Shown here: positions 1 to 9,020 of the stretch, piece after piece
How positions within the stretch are numbered: the first letter of the stretch is position 1
Layout of the letters: each line of letters starts with the position of its first letter
Assembly (NCBI GenBank): GCA_007922225.1
Contig: ML680053.1
Coordinates: forward strand, 8,168,217-8,232,216
DNA: 64,000 bases
Reading direction: 5' to 3'
From: Emydura subglobosa
Taxonomy: Eukaryota; Chordata; Testudines; Chelidae
Made by a program: the position numbers and the translations under genes
Notes under the pieces: generated by a model
Told to the model about the DNA's origin: nothing
What the model saw: the letters and a program-made list of their open reading frames with translations, nothing else
Databases searched by the model: none

Positions 1-210
1 TTAGAACCGATGATGACTCTGAGTCACCACAGTTCCTTCCCTGGCTCCCCTCTTGCTCCAGGGAAATTATTCCAGCTCCCCTTTAGTCTCCAGCAGATCG
101 TAGGGCACTATCAAGGCTTAGCACCCTGCCCACCCAGCTCTGCATGGTTGGGGGACTAGTGGTGCTGTCCAGCCCTGTCCAGTGCTTCATTTGTGCCCGG
201 GCTGAGCCCC

Positions 211-320
211 GGCACCTCTAGGCTTGACAGTACATAGCCCCAGAACCTCTGGGCTTGACAGTACATAACCCCGGAACCTCTGGGCTTGACAGTACATAAC
301 CCCGGCGCCTCTGGGCTTGC
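211..320. repeat. Tandem repeat, 31-bp unit, about 3.5 copies
   Basis: Units read approximately AACCTCTGGGCTTGACAGTA followed by CATAACCCCGG. Copies begin near 213, 243, 274 and 305; the last is partial and ends in GGGCTTGCC. The array sits inside the GC-rich repeat and is seen directly. Confidence 0.85.
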
Positions 321-901
321 CACATGAGTTACAGAAGCAAAAACTTACTTGAGTTCTGGCACCTCTTTCATTACAAGAAAAGCACTGGCCCTGTCTATCC
401 CCTGTTCTCAGACCGGTGATGTAGCACAATAAGGGTGTGGGCGTGTGGCCCGACCCAGCAGGGGGGTGGGTTACAGCTGTTCCTCAGGCCCAGGCTCTGA
501 GGAAGGCCCCAGCGCCTTAGTCTGTGGCAGGAAAAAGCTAACGGTTGGCGAGTCTTTAGCCCCCAGCCCCTAGGCGGGGCGGAGCTGACAAGTAGTTTGT
601 AGTCCCCCGGAGACTCGAGCAGGATGGGGCAGGCCAAAGCAGTCTGTAGCCCCCTGGCCTTCTGGCAGGCAGGGGTGGCAAGCTTGGTATCCTCTGGCAG
701 GCGGGTTCAGAGGAGCCAAGCACTCCTGGGGTGGTTAGGGAAGGGGGGAGGGGGACGCAGGCCCACCTGGCTCCACTGCGTCCCAGCCCAGGGCCCTACC
801 AGTGGCAAAGCCGTTTGCCACTGAGTCAGCGGACCTCCAGCCGCAACACACTGACTGGTTCGGCCACAGCCTGCGCCAAACTAGGTTGGGCTGTCCCTGA
901 G

Positions 902-1567
902 CTACTTCCTCCCACCCTGTACCCAGGTACCTGCAGCCAGGGGGTCTTCCTCCAGGTCACTAGGGTAGACAGCGAGCGGCAGGTCTGGAAACTCCTCGGG
1001 GTCGTCAGCAGAGGGCAGCTCCTCCAGGTCACAGGGTCCCAGCAGGTCCTCCAGTATACCGGGCTCAGGCAGCTCCAGTGGGTCCCCAGCATTGGGCAGT
1101 TCTTCCAGATCAAGGCCAGCCTCGGGGGGTTGCTCCCATTCAGTGGCCTCAGGTAGCTCTTCCCAGTCACTAGGGCTCGGCGGCCCTATCCAGTCACTCG
1201 GGCAGGCCTTGGAAGCTTTGGTCCGTGGGGCAGTTGCTCTGCACAGTTCCGGGCCCAGGCCACAGCCTCGGAGAGACCCATCTGTCTCCAGCAACAGCTT
1301 CCCCCTGACTGAGCTGCTAGGCCGGCCTTTTATATTGGCCTTTCCTGTCCTGGCTCCGCCCCTTTTCTCCCAGGGTATTCGGCCTGCAGGGCCTTGTTCT
1401 GCCCTGCAAGAGGGTTTTGCAGGGCCTTGATCTACCCAGTTGGGGAGTTGCAGCTTGTCCTTGGGCCCAGACTCCGAGGAAGGCCACAGCGCCTTGCTAC
1501 AAAGGGCAAAAAGGAGGCATGTTATGTTGCCACATTTTCCAGTGTAGACACACAAGGCAAGTGACAT
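902..1567 (-). other. Repeat-borne acidic ELP-rich reading frame (221 codons)
   Basis: An open minus-strand frame whose C-terminal half is very acidic and repetitive. It holds several copies of DLEELP/DWEELP-type segments (for example CDLEELPSADDPEEFPDLP, then YPSDLEED). A homologous frame exists at 7762-7944 (CDLEELPSAEELPNLP, then DYPSDPED), so the coding sense of this segment is shared by two repeat copies. The N-terminal half overlaps the TATA region and is probably not coding. I recognise no family and find no catalytic motif. It may be a fragment of a retroelement gag-like protein, or only a GC-rich open frame. Confidence 0.3.
1324..1360 (-). promoter_or_regulatory. Candidate repeat-borne promoter: GC box, CCAAT and TATAAAA
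   Basis: On the minus strand, GGCGGAGCC (1352-1360) is followed by CCAAT (1334-1338), which overlaps TATAAAAGGCC (TATAAAA at 1328-1334). This is the arrangement of an RNA polymerase II core promoter, and the acidic frame lies downstream. Whether it is active is unknown. Confidence 0.5.
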
Positions 1568-2571
1568 TCTTGCTCTTTGTTAATTTTTGTTACACTTACT
1601 CTCTTGCACTTCTGTTCTCTTTCTGTTTTTTCCACTCCACTCCATTTGTCACTATATTTCTTCACTTGATATATTCACTCTGTCCTGTTTCTATGCTTTT
1701 CCCCTCTATTCCCCTTAATCCCATCTATGCAAAATACAAAGCAAGCAATGGCTCAGGTGAACTTTTGAACCAGCAGTGTTTGAAAACCAGACCAAATGAG
1801 CCCCTTCCTCCCTCGCCCCCTCCCCTCCCCCCCCCATAAAGCACTGCATTGCTGCTGCAGTATAATTATATTATGTAAGCATGGTTGGTGGAGGATAATT
1901 AGCGCTGAAAAAAAGGATCTTCAGAATAATAACAGACGTTATCACATTGTGCTGACAGATCCTGATTGACAGGAAGAGACAGGCTATCCCATTAAGAGAA
2001 AACATGAAAGCTAGGGAGGACTGCTGCAATAATAATACTGTAAAATTGAACTTCTGGCCCTTTACATTTCAGAGATCATAAAATCTTGCTGCTTTTTTTT
2101 CAATATTTGAGAGTTGAAACACTTAATTTAATTAACTGCTTACCCTCAAAGGAACTCATTTAGCATCTGTATCAAAGCTTTTAACTCCAAAATTGGAGGA
2201 TTATCACTTGCTAGGTGATGTGAGAAATGTCAGAAAATTCTGGAAACAGAGGAGGGACAAAACAGCTAGTCACTCTTGTCATCAAATAGTTCTCCTGGAT
2301 CAAAGACTGACTTCCAAGTTCGACTTCAGAAGAAACTTCATGTTTAACATGAATGTAACTTAAACTAGCAAAGAAAACCCCAATCCCTAAATAGGCCAAA
2401 ATATATATGCACCAGATCTCTGATCAGTTGCAAGCCCATATATGCATGTGAAATTATTGCCTTTGTGTGTGCAAATCAGCTGATTGTAGGTGCCAATGGC
2501 TAGACAGGCACCTTATTGACTGATTTCATGCGCAATTCCCTACATTTTGCACACAGTATTTGCAAACAACG
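1561..2571. other. No recognisable gene or repeat
   Basis: AT-rich unique sequence with a pyrimidine-rich, C-rich run near 1805-1836. No coding signature or known repeat was recognised. Confidence 0.6.
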
Positions 2572-2573
2572 TG

Positions 2574-2838
2574 TGAGGAAGGGTGGTGCAGTGAATAAGC
2601 ACAGAACTGGGACTCAGGGGAGCTGGGTCCTATCCATGGATCTACCCTGGCCTGCTGTGTGAAGTTGAGCAAGTCTCTTTCCCCTCTCTGTGCTTTTATT
2701 TCCCCTTTCTCTATTCAGACTGTACGTTCTAATGGCAGGAATGTTCTCTTGTAATGTGCATGTACAGTGCATGGCACGGAAGGGCCCTAGTCTCAGTGGA
2801 GCCCCTAGGCTCTAATGTAATAGAAATAATTATTTTGA
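2574..2838 (+). mobile_element. tRNA-derived SINE with LINE-like tail
   Basis: The 5' part has a tRNA-like head (GTGGTGCAGTGAATAAGCAC, A-box region) and then GAGCTGGGTCCTATCC near the B box. A MIR-like core follows (GTTGAGCAAGTCTCTTTCCCC, then TCTGTGC). The 3' part resembles the tail shared with a partner LINE (GTGCATGGCACGGAAGGGCC) and ends in AT-rich sequence. Turtle genomes carry abundant polymerase III SINEs of this build; the family call is by eye. Confidence 0.75.
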
Positions 2839-3049
2839 GTTTCTAAAATTTAGGTGGAGGTGCTCATTTAATATGATGCATGCAAACATAGCTGTGTAGT
2901 CACACGTTCACGGCTCAGCACCTTTGTTAAATGTTCAATCCAAGATGTTTTTCAAATGCTATTTTAGGAAACTATTCAGTGAGCACCTGTGAGTGACATG
3001 CTGTACTCCATGTTCACCCTTATAGTGTAACTGTGTAGTGTCTAATGCA
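2839..3049. other. No recognisable feature
   Basis: Short AT-rich unique spacer between the SINE and the LTR-like segment. Confidence 0.5.
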
Positions 3050-3950
3050 AAGTATGTCATGTAAGGCGTTTTCGGAATGCTCATGACATCCTGAACATTA
3101 TTGTTATGGTAGTTTGCTTCTTACAATGTCACATATGTATAGATATGAAGCTCTGCTGTGTAATATTCCCAAATGTGTGTCTCACGTGGCTTGAATAGAT
3201 CCAGACAAATGCCAAGCAAAAGAAAGGTTCAAACCTTTCTGAGGCATGCATACAGCGACAATGGACTGGCCACAGCACCTGATAAGGCAACGCTCATTTG
3301 ACTCAAGCGGAGGAAATCATGACCATTGCTGGACATGGCGATCACCTGACCCCAGGGGGTGACAAGGAAACATGTTAAAGGCAGAGGCATTTTTGTTTCT
3401 CTAGCTCTCCCTTGGAATCCATCTACGAAGCAACAACAAGCAACTGACAGACTGCCCACGGGGGGAGTCAGCTAGCTTGTGTGGTAAGATTAACCATCAA
3501 ATACTGTATGGCTACTGAAGTGTTGAGTTTAGTTTAGTATGAGATTTGTTTTATTTCTTCCTAATCAATCGACCTTATATCATTCTGGTTTATAATCACT
3601 TAACATCTTCCTGTACTTAATAAACTTGTTTTTTTCTTCCTAGAGCAGTGCATGTGGTTTGGGTGTGTGTAGAGACTTCATTTATAGTGGCAGAGATGCT
3701 GCACATCAATTTCTTTGATAAATTGACTAACCAGTGAGCTTGCAGAGTCCAGTGGGCAGCACTGAACTCTAAGATGGCAGTTCCTAGGGTAGCGTCTGGG
3801 ACTGGGGATGTTGACTGGGGGGTCACACCATTGCATAATCCCATGAGTGGCTGACCGGAAACACTCACTCACTGAAATAGGAGCCGCTTATCTGCAAGAG
3901 CCTGTGAGTAAACTGACCCAGGAGTGGGGGTTCACACACAGTAGGGAAAG
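3050..3950 (+). mobile_element. LTR-like segment with polyadenylation signal
   Basis: The segment contains motifs that I associate with reptile LTR elements: AAGGAAACATGTTAAAGG near 3366, and an AATAAA at 3619-3624 in CTTAATAAACTTG followed by a T-rich run. GT-rich sequence (GTGTGTGTAG) follows near 3664, as expected after a polyadenylation signal. I found no matching partner LTR, primer-binding site or coding region. It may be a solo LTR of an old endogenous retrovirus or Gypsy element; limits are approximate. Confidence 0.4.
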
Positions 3951-4550
3951 TGCAAGGAGTGGGGGGTCAGGTTGACACAGCGACATACCAGTCCAGACTG
4001 TTCCTGGATTTTCTTGTGGATTTTTACACAAAAGGTAACACCATTTTGCTTTTTATCACCGATGTTGAAGACATTGTGGGCCAGAACAGAGAGATGCATG
4101 GCTGAACACAGGCACAAGCATGGACAAGAAGTGTCCAGGCCCTTCTGGGGCTGAGTGAAGGCCTCCCAGAAAAATCCAGTATGGTGAATGCAAACCATTG
4201 GACCCCTCCTGCATCAATTAATGGAGAGAAGATTGTGCATGATCCTTTGGGTACCTGGAGCATCTCTGTGTGATGCTCCCCTAAGGGCTCTGTACCACTG
4301 CACTGCCCACCAATGCAGGGCAATAGCACCAAAACAACAGTCTGGACTGACATATTATAGAAAGCACTGTGATATGCAAGTGGCTTAGAAGAGAGTCATG
4401 GGGGTGTATATCAGAAATCAAACGTGGACTGGAATTATCCTTGTTTCCCTGCAAAGGCCACAGCTGGACATAACTGTTTACTGAGGCTTTTTGCTTGCCT
4501 TCTCAGTGTGGAAAATGAAATCACAGCAGAAAATGCCATCATATAACCCA
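3951..4550. other. No recognisable gene or repeat
   Basis: Both-strand open frames here (3932-4353) are short and overlap each other on opposite strands, with no family resemblance. Treated as non-coding. Confidence 0.5.
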
Positions 4551-4769
4551 GAGAGAACAAGGTGGATGAGGTAATATCTTTTATTGGATCAACTTCTTTC
4601 AGTGACAGAGACAAACTTTTGAGCTTACACAGAGCTTGAAGAAGAGCTCTGTGTTTCTCAAAAGATTGTCTCTCTCATTAACAGAAGTTGGTTCAATAAA
4701 AGATATTATCTCACCCACCTTGTCTCTCTAATATCCTGGGACCGACACAGCTACAACTACATTGCACAT
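4551..4769. mobile_element. Palindromic repeat with degraded hammerhead remnant
   Basis: The left arm (about 4551-4597, containing ACAAGGTGGATGAGGTAATA) is the inverted copy of the right arm (about 4683-4728, ending ACCCACCTTGTCTCTC). The centre holds GAGCTTACACAGAGCTTGAA and its partner. On the plus strand, TTGAAGA (4636-4642), a GAGCTC-rich stem and AAAAGATT (4660-4667) match CTGAAGA / stem / GAAAGCTT of a hammerhead, each with changed core bases, so this one should be inactive. A related palindrome is at 23422-23604. I propose a Penelope-like origin. Confidence 0.65.
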
Positions 4770-5284
4770 CTTATTACCCAGACATTTCAACCAGTCTCAC
4801 TTATTCTTTGTTCTTCCTGACTTCACTCCCTAAAACAATGTCTCTTTTTTTTTTAATTATTCCTATTGAACTCAGCTGATTATTCAAAAAATGCCACCAT
4901 GGCTAAACAAAGTAAAAGAGGCAGTTAGAGGCAAAAAGGCATCCCTTAAAAATTGGAAGTCAAATCCTACTGAGAAAAATAGAAAGAAGCATAAACTCTG
5001 GCAAGTCAAGCACAAAAGCATAATTAGACAGGCCAAAAAAGAATTTGAAGAGCAACTAGCAAAAGACACACAAACAACAACAACAAAATTTAAGTATAAC
5101 AGAATCAGGAAGTCTGCCAAGCAATCAATGGGGCCACTGAGTGATTGAGATGCTAAAGGAGCCCTCAAGGAAGACAAGACCATTGTAGAGAAGATAAATG
5201 AATTCTTTGCATCGTTCTTCAGTGCAGAGGATGTGAAGGAGATTCCCACATCTGAGCCAGTCTTTTCAGGTGACAAAACTAAGG

Positions 5285-5380
5285 GAAAACAAGGAGAGTC
5301 CTGTAGCACTTTAAAGATTAACACATTTCTGGGGGCATAAGCTTTCGTGGGCTGCAACTCACTTCGTCAGATGCATGAAT
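5285..5380 (-). mobile_element. Short hammerhead-bearing insert nested in CR1
   Basis: An insert of about 96 bp flanked by CTAAGG at 5279-5284 and 5381-5386, a likely target-site duplication, because the CR1 text continues across it. On the minus strand it starts with the hammerhead motif and ends with a tail (GTGCTACAGGACTCTCCTTG). It is the same family as the inserts at 6245-6325 and 53338-53457, and lies opposite in orientation to the former. Confidence 0.75.
5331..5378 (-). ncRNA. Hammerhead ribozyme motif (near-complete core)
   Basis: Minus strand: CTGACGA (plus 5364-5370), then stem II GTGAG/CCCAC (one A.C mismatch), then GAAA (plus 5343-5346). A short AGCT (plus 5340-5343) follows in place of a stem III hairpin. 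Stem I is GCAT/ATGC, with perfect pairing on both sides of the core. All invariant core bases are present. A four-base palindromic stem III is too short to close alone, but would pair between two molecules or two adjacent copies, as known for dimeric hammerheads. Activity is inferred only. Confidence 0.65.
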
Positions 5381-6244
5381 CTAAGGTATTAGAGGAGGTT
5401 TTGGCAAATTGATAGATTAAACAGTAATAAGACACCAGGACGAGATGGTATTCACCCAGAGGTTCTGAAGGAAATCAGATATGAAATTGCAGAACTACTA
5501 ATTAACTGTGGTATATTATCTATAATTTAAATCAGCTTCTTTACCACATGACTGGAGGATAGCCAGTGACACCAATTTAAAAAAAAAAAAAAAAAAGGCT
5601 CCAGAGACAATCCTGGCACTTACAGGCAGGTAAGCCTAACTTCAGTACCAGGCAAACTGGTTGAAACTATAGTAAAGAACTGAATTATCATATACACATG
5701 ATTTGTTGGGAAGAGTCATCCTGGTTTTTGTAAAGGGAAATCATGCCTCACCAATCTATTAGAATTATTCGAGGGGGGTCAACAAACATATAGACAAGGG
5801 TGATCCAGTGGATATAGTGTAGCTGGACTTCCACAAAACCTTTGACCAGGTCTCTCACCAAAGGCTCTTAAGCAAACTAAGCCGCCACAGGATAAGAGGG
5901 AAAATCCTCACATGGATCAGTAACTGGTTAAAAGAGAGGAAACAAAGGGCAGGACTAAATGTTCAGTTTTCAGAATGGAGAGAGGCAAATAGTAGTCTCT
6001 CCCAGGGGTCTGTAGTGGTACCAGTACTGTTCAACATATTCAGAAATTATCTGGAAAAAGGGGTAAACAAGGAGGGGGCAAAGTTCACAGACAATACAAA
6101 ATTACTCAAGAGAGTTAAGTTCAAAGCAGTCTCTGAGCTCAAAGGCATCTCTCAAAACTGGGTGACTGGACAATAAAATGACAGATTCAATTCAGTGTTG
6201 ATAATTGCAAAGTAATGCACAGTGGAGAACACAATCCCAACTAT

Positions 6245-6325
6245 CTTACAAAGTCTGACGAAGTGGGTTGCAGCCCACGAAAGCTTATACCTGCAGAAAT
6301 TAAATTTGGACTCTTGTTTTTTTTT
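6245..6325 (+). mobile_element. 81-bp hammerhead-bearing insert with 12-bp target duplication
   Basis: The CR1 sequence AATCCCAACTAT occurs at 6233-6244 and again at 6326-6337, exactly flanking this segment. The insert begins CTTACAAAGTCTGACGAAG and ends with GGACTCTTGTTTTTTTTT, so it has a hammerhead at its 5' end and a T-rich 3' end. It shares both ends with the insert at 5285-5380 but lacks about 20 bp in the middle. No protein is encoded, so mobilisation must have been in trans. Confidence 0.85.
6253..6289 (+). ncRNA. Hammerhead ribozyme motif, weakened stem I
   Basis: CTGACGA at 6255-6261, stem II GTGGG (6263-6267) paired with CCCAC (6274-6278), GAAA at 6279-6282, and an AGCT palindrome at 6282-6285. 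The core is intact and stem II perfect. Stem I is poor here (T6254-A6287, then a G.T wobble), so cleavage is doubtful in this copy. Confidence 0.6.
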
Positions 6326-7168
6326 AATCCCAACTATGCATACAAAATGATGGGGTCTAAATTAGCTCTAAATTACCACTCAAGAAAAAGCTCTCATTGT
6401 CATTGTGGCTAGTTCTCTGAAAACATCCACTCAATGTGAAGCAGCAGTCAAAAAGCTAACAGAATGCTAGGAAACATTAGAAAAGAGACAGATAAAAAGA
6501 CAGTAAATATCATAATGCCATTATATAAATTCATGGTATTCCCACACCTTGAATACTGCATGCAGTTCTAGTCACCCCCATCTCAAAAAAGGTATATTAC
6601 AAATAGAAAAGATACAGAGAAGGGCAACAAAAATTATTAAGGATCTAGAGCAGCTTCCATATGAGGAGAGATTGTTCAGCTTGGAAAAGAGAGAAATAAG
6701 GAGAGATATGATAGAGATCTAAAAAATTATGAATGGTATGGAGAAAGTGAATAAGTAAGTGCTGTTTACCCGTTCACGTAACACAAGAATCAGGGATCAC
6801 CCAATGAAATTAATAGGCAGCAGGTTTAAAACAAACATAAGGAAGTACTTCTTCACACATTGCACAGTCAAGTTGTGGAACTCATTTCCAGGGGATGTTG
6901 TATAGGTCAAAACTATTCAAAAAAGAATTAAATAAGTCCCTGGAGAATAGGTCCATCAATGGCTATTAATCAAGATGATCAGGGATGCAACCCCATGCTT
7001 TGAGTGTCCCTAGCCTCTGACTGACAGATGCTGGGACTGGATGATGGTGGATGGAACACTTGATGATCACCCTGTTCGTTCCCTCTGAAGCATCTGGCAT
7101 TGGCCACTGCCAGAAGACAGGACACTGGGGTAGTTGGACCTAATTCAGTATGGCTGTTCTTATTCTGA

Positions 7169-7784
7169 GTGGACTCAGACATTAAGGGACACACAGCACA
7201 ACTACCATGTACAGTAGTGCCAGTCCCAAGAATTCCAAAATCATGAGTCAGTCTCCTCCCTCCCCAAAAGCAATTGATTGTCTTAAAAAAAGTGAAATTT
7301 TAAAAAATTATAGGTTTGTGAGTGGCTGCCTTTTGGTCTTGGAGCCATTAGATGCCATGTTTTCAAGCTTTTCTCCACAGCCAGAAGGATAGAAATTTAC
7401 TTTAAAGAGAAAAATGAAAGCTGTGAGTCTGAAGCAATCACATGAGTGCAGGAGCTAGGGCTTTAAGAGGAGAAGCGAATATTGCAAGACTGACAATAAA
7501 GTAGTCAACGCTGTGATGGTTGCCATGGAAGTACCTAATATAAATAAATATAATCCTCTCTCAACGAACCTCACTCATATTTAAAACCCACCATGAAAAG
7601 GAACCTCATAACAGAAGAGTTCATGACATCAGCACAAATTGTTTCCTAACAATCACTGCTCCTTCACAGACGCACTTTAAATCTCAGTGTAGGATGGTTT
7701 GGAGAGCATCTGGTATGAGCTGAATGTTTCATGGAACTTTAACATTAATGCTTTGAACTTTTCATCTCCAGAGCTGTATGCCAG
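7169..7784. other. No recognisable gene or repeat
   Basis: AT-rich sequence between the CR1 3' end and GC-rich repeat copy B; nothing identified. Confidence 0.5.
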
Positions 7785-8515
7785 TGGTACCTGTGTCTTC
7801 CGTGTCCTCGGGGTCACTGGGGTAGTCGGCATGCGGCAGGCTCACCAGTCCCTCTTTGTCGACCGGCGGCAAGTTGGGGAGCTCCTCTGCGGAGGGCAGC
7901 TCCTCCAAGTCACAGGGCTCCTGGGTTTCCTCAGCATTAGGCAACTCCTCCAGGTCACAGGGCTCTGGGGGCTCGGCATCAGGCAGCTCCTCCAGGTCAG
8001 GGCCGGCCTCAGGGAGTATCTCCCACCCATGGGCCTTGGGGGGCTTGGTCCAGTCACTGGGGCCCAGAGGCCCTATCCAGTCCCTGGGGCTCGGTAGCCC
8101 GGTCCAGTCACTGGGGCCGGAGGCCCTACACAGTCCCTGGGGCTCGGTAGCCCGGTCCAGTCACTGGGGCCCAGAGGCCCTGCCCAGTCCCTGTGACTTG
8201 GTAAGTCGGGCAGCTTCAGGTACCTTGGCTCTGGGAGGCGGTTGCTGGGGGAGGCTGCCCGGCTGGGGTCAAGCCTACGCTGCAGCCGGCAGGATGGCAC
8301 ACTCCTACTGAGTGGCAGGGCCTGTCTTCCTTCCTCTGTGGAAGCTCCGCCCCTCTGTTGCTGGGCAGACTGGCCTACCGGCCCTATCACTGTCTGGCTC
8401 CTCGGTTGCCGGGCAGACTGGCTTGCCAGATCTGTTCCTTCTGGCCCGGGCGTTGTGGCCCTTCCTCGGGCCCAGGCTCCGAGGAAGGCCATGGCGCCTT
8501 CCTACAGGAGCACTT
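7785..8515 (-). mobile_element. GC-rich LTR-like repeat, copy B
   Basis: A second copy of the GC-rich repeat seen at 1-1560. The acidic ELP-type frame is present at 7762-7944 on the minus strand, and a second frame (8073-8492) reads through proline-rich SDWTGLPSP-type repeats encoded by the tandem array. The outer end carries the shared CCGAGGAAGGCC motif near 8478. The TATA promoter of copy A is not seen here. Family unknown. Confidence 0.4.
8047..8201. repeat. Tandem repeat, 53-54 bp unit, about 3 copies
   Basis: Units start GGTCCAGTCACTGGGGCC at 8047, 8101 and 8154 and contain CAGTCCCTGGGGCTCGG; the third is partial and diverges. The unit length changes from 54 to 53 bp, so any reading frame across it is shifted between copies. 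Confidence 0.85.
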
Positions 8516-8834
8516 TGCTGTACTAACTAGTTTTTCCTTGCAACAATGCTGTGATAGTTGTAAGTATTTTCATTCTAGCTTTTTCAGATGAGCCACGGAA
8601 GCCAAGAGATGAAGCAATTTTGCCCAGTGAGGCCATGGACCACATCATCATCAGACCAGCTGGGATTAGGGATGCTGCCATCCATGTGAGGAGCTCCCCA
8701 CAAACATCCACAAGCCACCTTATTGTCCTCCTCCAAAAACTTCCTTCATATGCTTCTTTGGCATGATTCTTGTAAAAAGCTTGATAACTTCTAGGAAACT
8801 GGTGAGCAGAGACCATTGCCTATTATCCTAACCT
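8516..8834. other. No recognisable gene or repeat
   Basis: Opposite-strand open frames overlap (8523-8816 and 8551-8766) with no family signature. Nothing supported. Confidence 0.5.
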
Positions 8835-9020
8835 GTACTGCCTCATTGTTTCTTTGTACTCCCCCATCTGTCAGTACATTTCTTGTCTCTTGCTTAGATC
8901 ATAAGCTGTTTGTGGCAAGGACCATCTCTTTGTTCCGTTTGTCCAGCACCTAGCACAATGAGGCCATGGTCCATGACTATGACTCCTATGCACTACAGTA
9001 ATGCAATAATAAACAATAAT
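8835..9020 (+). mobile_element. LINE/SINE 3' tail (L3/CR1-like)
   Basis: Contains the conserved tail CCAGCACCTAGCACAATGAG followed by GCCATGGTCCATGACT and a final (ATAA)-type end (AATAATAAACAATAATTA). The same tail is found in antisense near 35880, 39500 and 47030. No tRNA-like head is visible, so this may be a truncated SINE or the partner LINE. Confidence 0.75.

Larger units (their letters stand above)
1..1560 (-). mobile_element. GC-rich LTR-like repeat, copy A
   Basis: This is a GC-rich block in an otherwise AT-rich window. Read on the minus strand it contains a CCAAT/TATA promoter, an acidic reading frame, and then a tandem repeat near position 211-320. The same kind of sequence recurs at 7785-8510, so it is a dispersed repeat. 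A motif of about 35 bp containing CCGAGGAAGGCC occurs near 484-520 and 1461-1496 here and near 8463-8505 in copy B. The promoter layout suggests an LTR or another retroelement 5' end, but I see no reverse transcriptase, primer-binding site or clear LTR ends. The family is not recognised and the ends are approximate. Confidence 0.4.
4862..7168 (+). mobile_element. CR1 LINE, 5'-truncated, old sense copy
   Basis: A retrotransposon that encoded endonuclease/reverse transcriptase. The first readable segment (4891-5148, 85 codons) is the lysine-rich linker between endonuclease and RT (MPPWLNKVKEAVRGKKAS, then KKEFEEQL). Downstream, RT-region text survives in pieces: an SPGPDGIHP-like stretch near 5430, a conserved FDQV-like region near 5840, and a SQGSVV..PVLFN-like region near 6003. 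Stops and frameshifts are many. The 3' end carries the family signature ending near 7165 (CAGTATGGCTGTTCTTATTC). The copy is interrupted by inserts at 5285-5380 and 6245-6325, and by an A-run near 5579. Confidence 0.9.

Noticed and set aside
211..320. Possible CRISPR-like array
   Set aside because: The units are directly adjacent with no variable spacers, and the genome is vertebrate; it is a minisatellite.
1417..1839. 140-codon plus-strand frame with a hydrophobic middle
   Set aside because: Starts in the GC-rich repeat and runs into unique pyrimidine-rich sequence that ends in a proline run; no family resemblance.
4884..5357. 157-codon minus-strand open frame
   Set aside because: It is the antisense of the CR1 linker coding region on the plus strand, plus an inserted element.
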